This document shows positions 1 to 5,194 of a stretch of 5,194 nt of DNA, piece by piece. The stretch is from the NCBI GenBank assembly GCA_021300125.1, contig JAJTHX010000354.1:1-5194 (forward strand), read 5' to 3'. This DNA is from Betaproteobacteria bacterium. Lineage in GTDB: Bacteria; Pseudomonadota; Gammaproteobacteria; Burkholderiales; SG8-41. The stretch's first letter is position 1. Every line of letters starts with the position of its first letter. Under the pieces are notes generated by a model. It worked only from the letters and a program-made list of their open reading frames with translations. It was not told where the DNA came from and made no database searches. A program made the position numbers and the translations under genes.

Positions 1-492
1 CTACAGGCCTTCGGCGGCGGCCTGGTCCTTGTGGTAGGTGGCGTAGACGATGACCGGGATCTTGAGCGCGCCCAGGTGCTGTTCGAGCAGCGGCTTCACA
101 TCCTTCCAGTCGAGGCGGCCGACACCGGTGGCCAGGCGTGGCAGCGCGATGCTGGTGAAGTGCTCGGTCTCGGCCAGTTTCGCCAGTTCGCGCAGGGCAT
201 GGCCGACATGCTGCAGAGTCGCCGGTCCCGGCGTGCCGCCGTGATGGCCCTCGATCGCGTTCTGGGTGAACAGGTTGACGATCTTGCGGCCTTCGGCGCC
301 CATCCAGGTCCACAGCGTGCCCGCCTTGGGGTGCTTGGACTGGCAGTAATGGCGGAAATCCTTGTACATCGAGGGCCACTGCTCGCGCAGCTGCAGTGCG
401 AGGCCGGTGTGGAACGGGTCGTTGGGGGCAACGCCATGGGTGATGACCTGTGCCTTGCTGAGCAGCAGGTCGCCGCTGACTTCCTTGATCAT
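1..492 (-). CDS. Stand-alone macro-domain protein (ADP-ribose-binding fold), 163 aa
   Basis: This is a complete gene ending in TAG at 3-1. The ATG at 492 is chosen because GGAG lies 7 nt upstream and the macro fold begins at once (MIKEVSGDLL); an open extension to 531 has no such support. Recognisable macro features are G7-D8-L9 after strand 1, the loop ITHGVAPND (17-25) at the usual adenine/ribose contact, KIVNLFTQ (70-77), a Gly-rich loop at 82-89, and ALPRLATGVGRLDW (116-129), which matches the PR-x-(G/A)-x-G-x-x-x-L-x-W phosphate-binding loop of the TARG1/DarG branch. From memory of TARG1, its catalytic Lys falls at about Q77 here and its Asp at about G125, so TARG1-type hydrolysis looks unlikely. 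No signal peptide or membrane segment is visible, so it is probably cytoplasmic. No DarT-like toxin gene is adjacent in the visible sequence. The family call is firm; binding versus hydrolysis of ADP-ribose derivatives is open. Confidence 0.88.
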   Translation of the reverse strand: MIKEVSGDLLLSKAQVITHGVAPNDPFHTGLALQLREQWPSMYKDFRHYCQSKHPKAGTLWTWMGAEGRKIVNLFTQNAIEGHHGGTPGPATLQHVGHALRELAKLAETEHFTSIALPRLATGVGRLDWKDVKPLLEQHLGALKIPVIVYATYHKDQAAAEGL

Positions 493-499
493 GAGGATT

Positions 500-503
500 C
501 TCC
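500..503 (-). promoter_or_regulatory. Ribosome binding site of the macro-domain gene
   Basis: On the minus strand GGAG is followed by 7 nt and then ATG at 492. This fixes the start 39 nt downstream of the first in-frame start of the open frame. The 13 extra residues of the longer form would be Pro/Arg-rich and lie outside the macro fold. Confidence 0.75.
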
Positions 504-511
504 GTTGAGGA

Positions 512-529
512 GGGGGCTGAAACGCCCCC
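512..529. other. Short perfect hairpin in the leader of the macro-domain gene
   Basis: GGGGGC (512-517) and GCCCCC (524-529) form a perfect 6-bp GC stem with a 6-nt loop. It lies about 20-37 nt upstream of the macro start codon and just outside its ribosome binding site. No T-tract follows on either strand, so it is not a standard intrinsic terminator. It could stabilise the 5' leader or be a chance product of GC-rich sequence. Confidence 0.3.
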
Positions 530-642
530 ACACCTGTAGGCTAGGGCCGGAGCAGCCCCGGTGTTTTGATGCAACGCAAACCTTGTGCGCGGCACCGACC
601 GCGGCCGGGCTCACATGCTGGAACAACTCGCTTTTGCGCCGG

Positions 643-664
643 GCACGGTATTACACTGCCGTGC
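643..664. promoter_or_regulatory. Inverted repeat GCACGG-N10-CCGTGC, possible operator
   Basis: Two perfect 6-bp half-sites (643-648 and 659-664) flank the AT-rich spacer TATTACACTG. The centres are 16 bp apart, a spacing compatible with a dimeric regulator, about 60-80 bp upstream of the binding-protein start. A weak -10-like TACACT (653-658) lies in and just beyond the spacer. No regulator gene is visible nearby. A 6-bp repeat of this kind could arise by chance in a 230-bp GC-rich spacer. Confidence 0.25.
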
Positions 665-680
665 GGTCGCGGCACCTGCT

Positions 681-686
681 TTGACA
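681..686 (+). promoter_or_regulatory. Consensus -35-like TTGACA upstream of the binding-protein gene
   Basis: A perfect TTGACA lies 36 bp before the ATG at 723. At the 16-18 bp spacing where a -10 would be expected the sequence is GC-rich (GCCCAT), so a sigma70 promoter is incomplete here. The transcript would also start about at the ribosome binding site. It is listed because it is the best -35 match in the divergent spacer. Confidence 0.2.
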
Positions 687-712
687 ACAATACTGTCCGC
701 TGCGCCCATTCC

Positions 713-717
713 GGAGG
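713..717 (+). promoter_or_regulatory. Strong ribosome binding site of the Bug-family gene
   Basis: GGAGG is followed by 5 nt (AGAGC) and ATG at 723. It fixes the start 46 codons inside a longer open frame. The chosen start places a signal peptide exactly at the N-terminus. Confidence 0.85.
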
Positions 718-722
718 AGAGC

Positions 723-1697
723 ATGAACAAAAACCTGTTGTGGATTGCAGGCGCCCTTGCGGGCAGCCTGCTCGGTGTCAACGCGGTGTTTGCCCAAGCC
801 TGGCCCAGCAAGCCGATACGCATGGTGGTGCCCTTCGCACCCGGCGGCAATACCGACATCATCGCCCGCGCCATCGCCCCGCGCATGACCCAGGACCTCG
901 GCCAGCAGATCCTGATCGACAACCGCGGCGGCGCCGGCAGCACGCTGGGCACCGCCATCGTCGCCAAGTCGCCGCCCGATGGCTACACCATCGGCATGGT
1001 GTCGAGCGCCCACGTGATCAACCCCGGCGTGCGCAAGAGCCTGCCCTACGATTCGGTCGCCGATTTCGCGCCGATCACGCTGGTGGCCGACGTGCCCAAC
1101 GGCCTCGCCATCCATCCCTCGCTGCCGGCGAAGGACATCCGCCAGCTGGTTGCGCTGGCGAAGGCGCGCCCCGGACAGCTGGCCTATGCCACGCCGGGCC
1201 ACGGCACCTCGACCCACCTCGCGATCGAAATGCTGTCGCACGCAGCCGGCGGCCTGAAGATGCTGCACGTGCCCTACAAGGGCGTCGGCCCGGCCACCAC
1301 CGACGTCATCGCCGGCAATTCGCAGATGATTTTTGCCGCGCTGCCGGCGTTCATCGAGTTCGTGCGCGCCGGGCGGCTGCGCATGATTGCCCAGGCAGGC
1401 GTCAAGCGTTCGCCCGCGGCGCCGGATGTGCCGACGATGATCGAACAGGGCTACAAGGACTTCATCGTCTCCAGCGGCTTCGGCATGTTTGCACCGGCAA
1501 AGACGCCGCGCCCGATCATTGACCGCGTCAACGCCGCGGTGGTCAAGGCGCTGTCCGACCCCGCGGTGCGCAACGGCCTGTCCAGCCAGGGCGCCGAGCC
1601 GGTGGGCAATTCGCCCGATGAATACGACCGTTACAACCGCGCCGAGATCGAGCGCTGGACCCGCGTTGCGCGCGCTGCCGGCGTGGTGCCGGAGTAA
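723..1697 (+). CDS. Bug/TctC-family tripartite tricarboxylate-type solute-binding protein, 324 aa
   Basis: This is a periplasmic binding protein of the TctC/Bug family, which captures organic acids, amides or related small molecules. Some members feed a TctAB membrane transporter; many are orphans. Residues 1-24 form a signal peptide (MNKN, hydrophobic core, then VFA|Q cleavage). The mature protein opens with WPSKPIRMVVPFAPGG (27-42) and D45, the family's first ligand-loop signature. DNRGGAGSTLG and later HVPYKG and the PDVPTM segment are also characteristic. The length fits the usual 320-330 aa. No TctA or TctB gene is in the window, so the membrane partner, if any, lies elsewhere. The hydrolase gene follows after 53 bp with no terminator between, which implies co-transcription and suggests that the hydrolase acts on the imported ligand or a derivative. 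The ligand cannot be predicted from sequence. Confidence 0.95.
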   Translation: MNKNLLWIAGALAGSLLGVNAVFAQAWPSKPIRMVVPFAPGGNTDIIARAIAPRMTQDLGQQILIDNRGGAGSTLGTAIVAKSPPDGYTIGMVSSAHVINPGVRKSLPYDSVADFAPITLVADVPNGLAIHPSLPAKDIRQLVALAKARPGQLAYATPGHGTSTHLAIEMLSHAAGGLKMLHVPYKGVGPATTDVIAGNSQMIFAALPAFIEFVRAGRLRMIAQAGVKRSPAAPDVPTMIEQGYKDFIVSSGFGMFAPAKTPRPIIDRVNAAVVKALSDPAVRNGLSSQGAEPVGNSPDEYDRYNRAEIERWTRVARAAGVVPE

Positions 1698-1737
1698 GCC
1701 GTCTCCCCCCTCATTTCACTGAACCAACGGAACCCAC

Positions 1738-1742
1738 AGGAG
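1738..1742 (+). promoter_or_regulatory. Ribosome binding site of the CocE-like hydrolase gene
   Basis: AGGAG is followed by 8 nt and ATG at 1751. The rest of the 53-bp gap after the binding-protein stop holds no hairpin or T-tract, which supports read-through from the upstream gene. Confidence 0.75.
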
Positions 1743-1750
1743 CCCGCAGC

Positions 1751-3469
1751 ATGAGCCGCAGCAAATACAAGGTGTCGCAGCCGCGCAAGATGAAACTGAT
1801 CGTCGAGAAGGACGTGCAGATCCCGATGCGCGACGGCACCATCCTCTACGCCGACGTTTTCCGCCCCAACTTCAAGGACAAGGTGCCGGTGCTGTTCAAC
1901 ACCAGCGTCTACCAGAAGGACAAGGTGTGGAGCCCGCCTGCCGACCTCGAGGAGAAGGCCAATCCCTACATGTGCTGGGAGACCGCCAATCCGCTGTGGT
2001 GGTGCCCGCGCGGCTATGCCTGCGTGCGCCTTGATTCACGTGGCGCCGGCCGCTCGCCCGGCAAGTCGGAACCGAGCTCCTTCCAGGAGGCGCTGGATAC
2101 CTATGACGCGATCGAGTGGCTGGCGAAGCAGCCGTGGTGCTCCGGAAACGTCGGCATGTCCGGCATTTCCTACCACGCCTCCTCGCAGTGGCGCGCCGCG
2201 AAAATGCAGCCGCCGTCGCTCAAATGCATCATGCCCTGGGAGGGCCGCGCCGACCAGTACCGCGACCAGGCCTACCACGGCGGCATTTTCGCGCTGGGTT
2301 TCATCGGCAACTGGTGGCTCACCCATACCGCGCACCACCTGCTGGGCAAGCCGCGCAGCTACAACCCCGATGCCTTCCACAATGACATGATGTGGAACTA
2401 CATGCGCAACGACCTTGACTCCGAATACTGGCGCATGAACAGCGCGGAGTGGGACAAGATCAAGGTGCCGGTGTATTCGGTCGGCAACTGGGGCGGCTTC
2501 TCGATGCACCTGCGCGGCAATACCGAGGGCTACATGAACGCCGCCGCCAGGCACAAGAAACTGTGCGTGCACACCGGCTCGCACTTCCATCCCTATCACT
2601 CGGAGGAGGGCCGCCTCGACCAGCTGCGCTGGTTCGACTACTGGCTCAAGGGCATCGACACCGGCATCATGGACGAGCCCCCGGTCAAACTCGAAATCCG
2701 CACCGGCGGCAGCAAGCAGCGCTACCCCTTCCGCTTCGAGAACGAGTGGCCGCTCAAGCGCACCAAGTGGACCAAGTATTACCTGAACATCGAGCGCGCG
2801 CCGACCGAGAAGGAAGAACTGCTCGAAGGCACGCTGGTGAAGACCCCGCCGCGCAACCCCGCCAAGGCCACCTATTCCGGCAGCGGAGCCACCAGCGCCG
2901 GCGTGGCGTCGGCCTCGTCGCTCGCCACCACCCATGGTCACGGCGCCAGCGGGCGCAACGGCGTGTCCTTCGTCACGCCGCCGCTGGCCGAGGACACCGA
3001 GATCACCGGGCCGCTGGTCGCGCACCTGTGGGTGTCGAGCAGCTCCGAGGACATGGACATTTTCGTCACCATCCGCAACATCGATCCCGACGGCCATGAT
3101 GTGTGCGAGGTCGGCCAGCACGGCCAGCCGGTGCCCTGCGTGACCAAGGGCTGGCTGCGCGCCTCGCACCGCAAGCTCGACCCGAAGAAGTCGCTGCCGT
3201 ACCGGCCGTTCCATGCGCACGACGAGCGGCAGTGGCTGAAGAAGGGTGAGATCGTCGAGTGCCGCGTCGAGGTGTGGCCGACCAGCATGGTGTTCAAGAA
3301 GGGCCATCGCATCCGCGTCGACATCCAGCCGCGCGACGGCATCGGCAGCGCGCCGTACACGCACTACCACGGCGATTACAACGCGGGCGCGAAGAACACC
3401 ATCTATGCCGGCGGCAAGACACCGTCGCATCTGCTGCTGCCGATCATTCCGGCGAAGGGCAAACGCTAG
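1751..3469 (+). CDS. CocE/NonD (X-Pro dipeptidyl-peptidase S15-like) serine hydrolase, 572 aa
   Basis: This is an alpha/beta hydrolase of the CocE/S15 family, which cleaves ester or amide bonds. Its length is close to the roughly 574 aa of cocaine esterase. The N-terminal domain has VQIPMRDGTILYADVFRP (22-39), the oxyanion-type Tyr in TSVYQKDK (Y54), DSRGAGRSPG (95-104) and the nucleophile elbow NVGMSGISYHA (133-143) with Ser140. A helical cap follows at about 165-235. The His is probably H278 in TGSHFH, ahead of RWFDYWLKG (293-301). The C-terminal jelly roll begins near 405 (FVTPPLAEDTEITGP) and ends with TPSHLLLPII, as in CocE. Oddly, the place of the consensus acid motif (WYDxF) reads NWGGF (246-250) with no Asp. 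A His/Gly/Ser/Thr-rich stretch (376-401) links the domains. There is no signal peptide, so it should be cytoplasmic. It is the second gene of a probable unit with the Bug-family protein. The family call is firm; the substrate is unknown. Confidence 0.93.
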   Translation: MSRSKYKVSQPRKMKLIVEKDVQIPMRDGTILYADVFRPNFKDKVPVLFNTSVYQKDKVWSPPADLEEKANPYMCWETANPLWWCPRGYACVRLDSRGAGRSPGKSEPSSFQEALDTYDAIEWLAKQPWCSGNVGMSGISYHASSQWRAAKMQPPSLKCIMPWEGRADQYRDQAYHGGIFALGFIGNWWLTHTAHHLLGKPRSYNPDAFHNDMMWNYMRNDLDSEYWRMNSAEWDKIKVPVYSVGNWGGFSMHLRGNTEGYMNAAARHKKLCVHTGSHFHPYHSEEGRLDQLRWFDYWLKGIDTGIMDEPPVKLEIRTGGSKQRYPFRFENEWPLKRTKWTKYYLNIERAPTEKEELLEGTLVKTPPRNPAKATYSGSGATSAGVASASSLATTHGHGASGRNGVSFVTPPLAEDTEITGPLVAHLWVSSSSEDMDIFVTIRNIDPDGHDVCEVGQHGQPVPCVTKGWLRASHRKLDPKKSLPYRPFHAHDERQWLKKGEIVECRVEVWPTSMVFKKGHRIRVDIQPRDGIGSAPYTHYHGDYNAGAKNTIYAGGKTPSHLLLPIIPAKGKR

Positions 3470-3491
3470 CAGCTGCAGCGTCCTGCCCACG

Positions 3492-3519
3492 AAAAAGGCG
3501 CCGCAAGGCGCCTTTTTTT
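3492..3519. terminator. Bidirectional intrinsic terminator between convergent genes
   Basis: GGCGCC (3497-3502) and GGCGCC (3507-3512) pair across a GCAA tetraloop. The stem is extended by AAAAA (3492-3496) against TTTTTTT (3513-3519). On the plus strand it ends in seven T, 22 bp after the hydrolase stop. On the minus strand the A-tract gives five T, about 18 bp after the Nudix stop. It can therefore end both convergent transcripts. Confidence 0.93.
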
Positions 3520-3537
3520 GCGGCGGTATGCGTTGTC

Positions 3538-3972
3538 TCAGTCCGGATCCAGCGTTTCGCGCACCCAGGCCAGCACGGCGGCGAGCCGCGGCGGCAGGTA
3601 GTCCTCGGCTTCATCGAAGCCGACCCAGCGTGCTTCGTCGTAGGCCGGATGGCCCAGTTCGTTGACGACGGACAGGGTCACCGTCTCGGTCCGGGTGATC
3701 GCCAGGTAGTAGCGCGCGATCTCGCCGGTGCCGTAGGCGATGGTTTCCTTGTGCGATTCCGCGGCGTCGAAACTCAGGTCCGAAATGCCGGTGCCTTCGC
3801 TGGCCTCGCGCCTTGCCGCATCGATTGCGCTTTCGCCATCCTCAACCAGCCCCTTGGGGAAATCCCAGTGCCGGCCTGCACGCAGCACCAGCAGGCGCCA
3901 GCTGCCGGCGCTGCGCCGGGCGATGACCACGCCGGCGGAACGGATGACGGTCGCAGGGGCGGGTACGGTCAC
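3538..3972 (-). CDS. Nudix hydrolase, diadenosine-tetraphosphatase-like, 144 aa
   Basis: This is a Nudix-fold pyrophosphohydrolase. SAGVVIARR (12-20) and HWDFPKG (35-41) directly before the Nudix box resemble bis(5'-nucleosyl)-tetraphosphatases (NUDT2-like HWxxPKG), so a dinucleoside polyphosphate or NDP-X substrate is plausible. The box spans 41-63: G41, E47, R55-E56, A57, E59, then G60 where the consensus has the second Glu, then G62-I63. The GGC codon at 3795-3793 confirms Gly. E56 and E59 are kept but the MutT E57 equivalent is lost, so activity may be reduced or its metal binding altered. The start is GTG at 3972, which overlaps the TGA of the upstream gene as GTGA and implies translational coupling. 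The length is typical. The shared bidirectional terminator lies just downstream. Confidence 0.9.
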   Translation of the reverse strand: MTVPAPATVIRSAGVVIARRSAGSWRLLVLRAGRHWDFPKGLVEDGESAIDAARREASEGTGISDLSFDAAESHKETIAYGTGEIARYYLAITRTETVTLSVVNELGHPAYDEARWVGFDEAEDYLPPRLAAVLAWVRETLDPD

Positions 3973-4364
3973 GGCATCTGGATCTTGCCGCCGGGCCCGC
4001 CCAGCCCGCCCATGCCGCCGCCACCGGCGCCGGGCACCACGATGGACGAAGCCTGCTGGCGGCGCAGTTCCTGCAGCTCGCGCACCGTGCGCTCGACCGC
4101 TTCCTTGGCCGACTCGGCAAATTTGTCCACAGCCTCACCAAGGTCTTTCGCCTCGATCTCGAAATTGATCGGCAGCGGGCCGGCGTTGGTCATGATCTGC
4201 GCCTCGCCGACATACAGCGTCGGCCGCGCGGGATCGTCGGCGCCGCTGCGGGTGACCGGGATCATGCGGCGGATGGTGCCGACCTTGCGGTCGGTGATGA
4301 TGTCCTCGCGATAGAGCGACGCGGCGTCCATTTTGGCGTCGGCGGGGTCGGGTCTCTGGGCCAT
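3969..4364 (-). CDS. Conserved protein of unknown function with Gly-rich C-terminus, 131 aa
   Basis: I do not assign a function. It resembles a small proteobacterial protein usually annotated only as hypothetical or cytoplasmic; that is recalled, not searched. The order is an acidic N-terminus, a motif-like ASLYREDIITDRKVGTI (15-31), a probable beta-rich region with PTLYVGEAQIMTNAGPLPIN (48-67), a charged amphipathic helix (about 74-104) rich in Glu, Ala, Lys and Arg, SSIVVP (106-111), a glycine-rich tail (112-126) and KIQMP at the end. It has no signal peptide, membrane segment or Cys. ATG at 4364 is preferred because the protein then starts just ahead of the conserved-looking core; the open frame continues far upstream but lies antisense to the radical SAM gene. 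No good ribosome binding site precedes 4364; ACAGG is about 12 nt away. ATG at 4331 is an alternative start. The stop overlaps the Nudix start (GTGA), so the two are probably expressed together. Confidence 0.72.
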   Translation of the reverse strand: MAQRPDPADAKMDAASLYREDIITDRKVGTIRRMIPVTRSGADDPARPTLYVGEAQIMTNAGPLPINFEIEAKDLGEAVDKFAESAKEAVERTVRELQELRRQQASSIVVPGAGGGGMGGLGGPGGKIQMP

Positions 4365-4365
4365 G

Positions 4366-4375
4366 ATTGCGCAAT
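4366..4375. repeat. Perfect 10-bp palindrome ATTGCGCAAT next to the 131-aa protein start
   Basis: ATTGCGCAAT reads the same on both strands and lies one base upstream of the ATG at 4364, where a ribosome binding site would normally be. It could be a protein-binding site or a local RNA structure affecting initiation, or it may be chance. Confidence 0.3.
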
Positions 4376-4433
4376 ACCTGTGGTGAGTGGAATGCCCAAG
4401 CGTATCAAAAACGCGGGAGCCGTTCACCGCCGG

Positions 4434-4442
4434 TGCGATAAT
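4434..4442 (+). promoter_or_regulatory. Extended -10 promoter candidate TGCGATAAT for the radical SAM gene
   Basis: TGC (4434-4436) directly before GATAAT (4437-4442) gives a TGn extended -10 with one mismatch to TATAAT. It is the best -10 match in the 84-bp divergent spacer. No good -35 is seen, which extended -10 promoters can tolerate. Transcription starting about 7 nt downstream would begin at the ATG at 4449. Confidence 0.4.
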
Positions 4443-4448
4443 CCGGCG

Positions 4449-5194
4449 ATGTCCCGCATCGTGCTCGCCACCATCAATGCCCGCCATGTGCATGCCGCCC
4501 TCGGCCTGCGCTGCCTGCGCGCGAACATGGGTGCGCTGCGCGAGGACACCGTGATCCGCGAGTTCGTGCTCGGCGACCGCCCGGCCGACATCGCCGAGCG
4601 CCTGCTGGCAGACCGGCCCGCGATCATCGGTCTCGGTGTCTACATCTGGAATGTCGAGGACAGCACGCGGCTGGTGGCGATCCTGAAGCAGGTCGCGCCC
4701 GAGGTCGTGGTGGTGGTCGGCGGGCCCGAGGTCAGCCATGAGACGGAAACGCAGCGCATCTGCGCACTCGCCGACTACACCGTCACCGGCTGGGGTGATG
4801 TCACCTTCCCGAAGTTGTGCGCGCAGCTGCTGGCGGGCGAGCGTCCGGCGCAGCAGGTGCTGGCGGGGGAACAGCCGCCGCTTGCCGAACTGGCGCTGCC
4901 CTACGCGGAATACAGCGACGATGACATCGCGCGGCGCTTCATCTATGTCGAGGCCTCGCGCGGCTGCCCCTTCAAGTGCGAGTTCTGCCTCTCGGCGCTG
5001 GACAAGACCGCCTGGCCTTTCGAACTGGAGCGCTTCCTCGGCGAACTGCAGGTGCTGCACCAGCGCGGCGTGCGCCATTTCCGCTTTGTTGACCGCACCT
5101 TCAACCTCAAGGTCGCGGCGAGCCTGGCCATCCTCGAGTTTTTCCTTGAGCGCATGAGCGACGACCTGTTCGTGCATTTCGAGCTGATCCCCGA
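4449..5194 (+). CDS. B12-binding-domain radical SAM protein (DUF4080-like), 5' part, cut by window edge
   Basis: The visible 248 codons stay open to the right edge. Residues 1 to about 140 form a cobalamin-binding-type Rossmann domain: MSRIVLATINARHVHAALGL at the N-terminus, IIGLGVYIWNVE (59-70), VVVVVGGPEVSHE (86-98) and DYTVTGWGDVTFPKL (109-123). It lacks the classic DxHxxG motif, as is usual in this family. The radical SAM core begins near 163 with FIYVEASRGCPFKCEFCLSA (164-183); C173, C177 and C180 make the CxxxCxxC [4Fe-4S] site. FVDRTFN (213-219) and the start pattern fit the DUF4080 family as I recall it. Members are presumed to use S-adenosylmethionine, often with cobalamin; the reaction is unknown to me. 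ATG at 4449 matches the usual family start but has no clear ribosome binding site; an in-frame ATG at 4392 would add 19 residues. It diverges from the 131-aa/Nudix pair. Confidence 0.9.
   Translation, partial: MSRIVLATINARHVHAALGLRCLRANMGALREDTVIREFVLGDRPADIAERLLADRPAIIGLGVYIWNVEDSTRLVAILKQVAPEVVVVVGGPEVSHETETQRICALADYTVTGWGDVTFPKLCAQLLAGERPAQQVLAGEQPPLAELALPYAEYSDDDIARRFIYVEASRGCPFKCEFCLSALDKTAWPFELERFLGELQVLHQRGVRHFRFVDRTFNLKVAASLAILEFFLERMSDDLFVHFELIP

Noticed and set aside
1..500. DarTG-type toxin-antitoxin system suggested by the macro domain
   Set aside because: No ADP-ribosyltransferase toxin gene is visible, and the residues expected for DarG/TARG1 catalysis appear to be missing. The flank beyond base 1 is unseen.
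31..684. 217-codon plus-strand open frame opposite the macro-domain gene
   Set aside because: It has no recognisable motif, lacks a convincing ribosome binding site and runs antisense to a well-supported macro domain.
585..722. 46-residue N-terminal extension of the Bug-family protein
   Set aside because: It would bury the signal peptide inside the protein. The strong GGAGG before 723 and the fit of the signal peptide show the true start.
566..1522. 318-codon plus-strand frame overlapping the Bug-family gene
   Set aside because: It has an Arg/His/Gly-rich shadow composition, while the neighbouring frame carries a signal peptide and the full TctC signature.
2036..3490. 484-codon open frame on the minus strand opposite the hydrolase gene
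   Set aside because: Its translation is low-complexity Arg/Ala/Val/Gly-rich with no recognisable domain. The plus strand has a full-length CocE-family protein with motifs from end to end. It is a GC-bias shadow.
4365..5177. Upstream extension of the 131-aa protein to about 402 residues
   Set aside because: The extra 271 residues are antisense to a clear radical SAM gene with a CxxxCxxC motif and show no domain of their own. The frame is open only because of GC bias.

Overview
The window is high-GC DNA with strongly GC-biased third codon positions, and long spurious reading frames lie opposite nearly every gene. A Bug/TctC-type periplasmic binding protein and a proteobacterial-looking set of housekeeping-like genes suggest a betaproteobacterium, probably in or near the Burkholderiales. 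This is an inference from gene content, since no rRNA or marker gene is present.

Layout. Bases 1-492 (minus strand) carry a complete stand-alone macro-domain protein of 163 aa. A 230-bp divergent spacer (493-722) separates it from a two-gene plus-strand unit. The first gene of that unit (723-1697) encodes a Bug/TctC-family extracytoplasmic solute-binding protein with a signal peptide. The second (1751-3469) encodes a full-length cytoplasmic CocE/NonD (X-Pro dipeptidyl-peptidase S15-like) serine hydrolase. A strong hairpin with A and T tracts on both sides (3492-3519) lies between this unit and a convergent minus-strand pair. That pair is a conserved 131-aa protein of unknown function (3969-4364) followed by an Ap4A-hydrolase-like Nudix protein (3538-3972), and the two genes overlap by four bases (GTGA). 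Divergent from the pair, after 84 bp, a B12-binding-domain radical SAM protein (4449 onward, DUF4080-like) runs off the right edge.

How the genes may work together. The Bug protein plus hydrolase looks like a small scavenging or catabolic unit: one binds an organic acid or amide in the periplasm, and the other cleaves an ester or amide bond in the cytoplasm. The substrate cannot be read from the sequence. The Nudix and 131-aa genes are probably translationally coupled. The macro-domain and radical SAM genes appear to be independent neighbours.

No mobile element, CRISPR array, RNA gene or clearly new multi-gene system is visible. The most useful leads are departures from family consensus: the hydrolase lacks the usual catalytic Asp motif, the Nudix box has Gly in place of a metal-ligand Glu, and the macro domain lacks the TARG1/DarG catalytic residues. 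There is also an extended -10 placed so that the radical SAM transcript could be leaderless.
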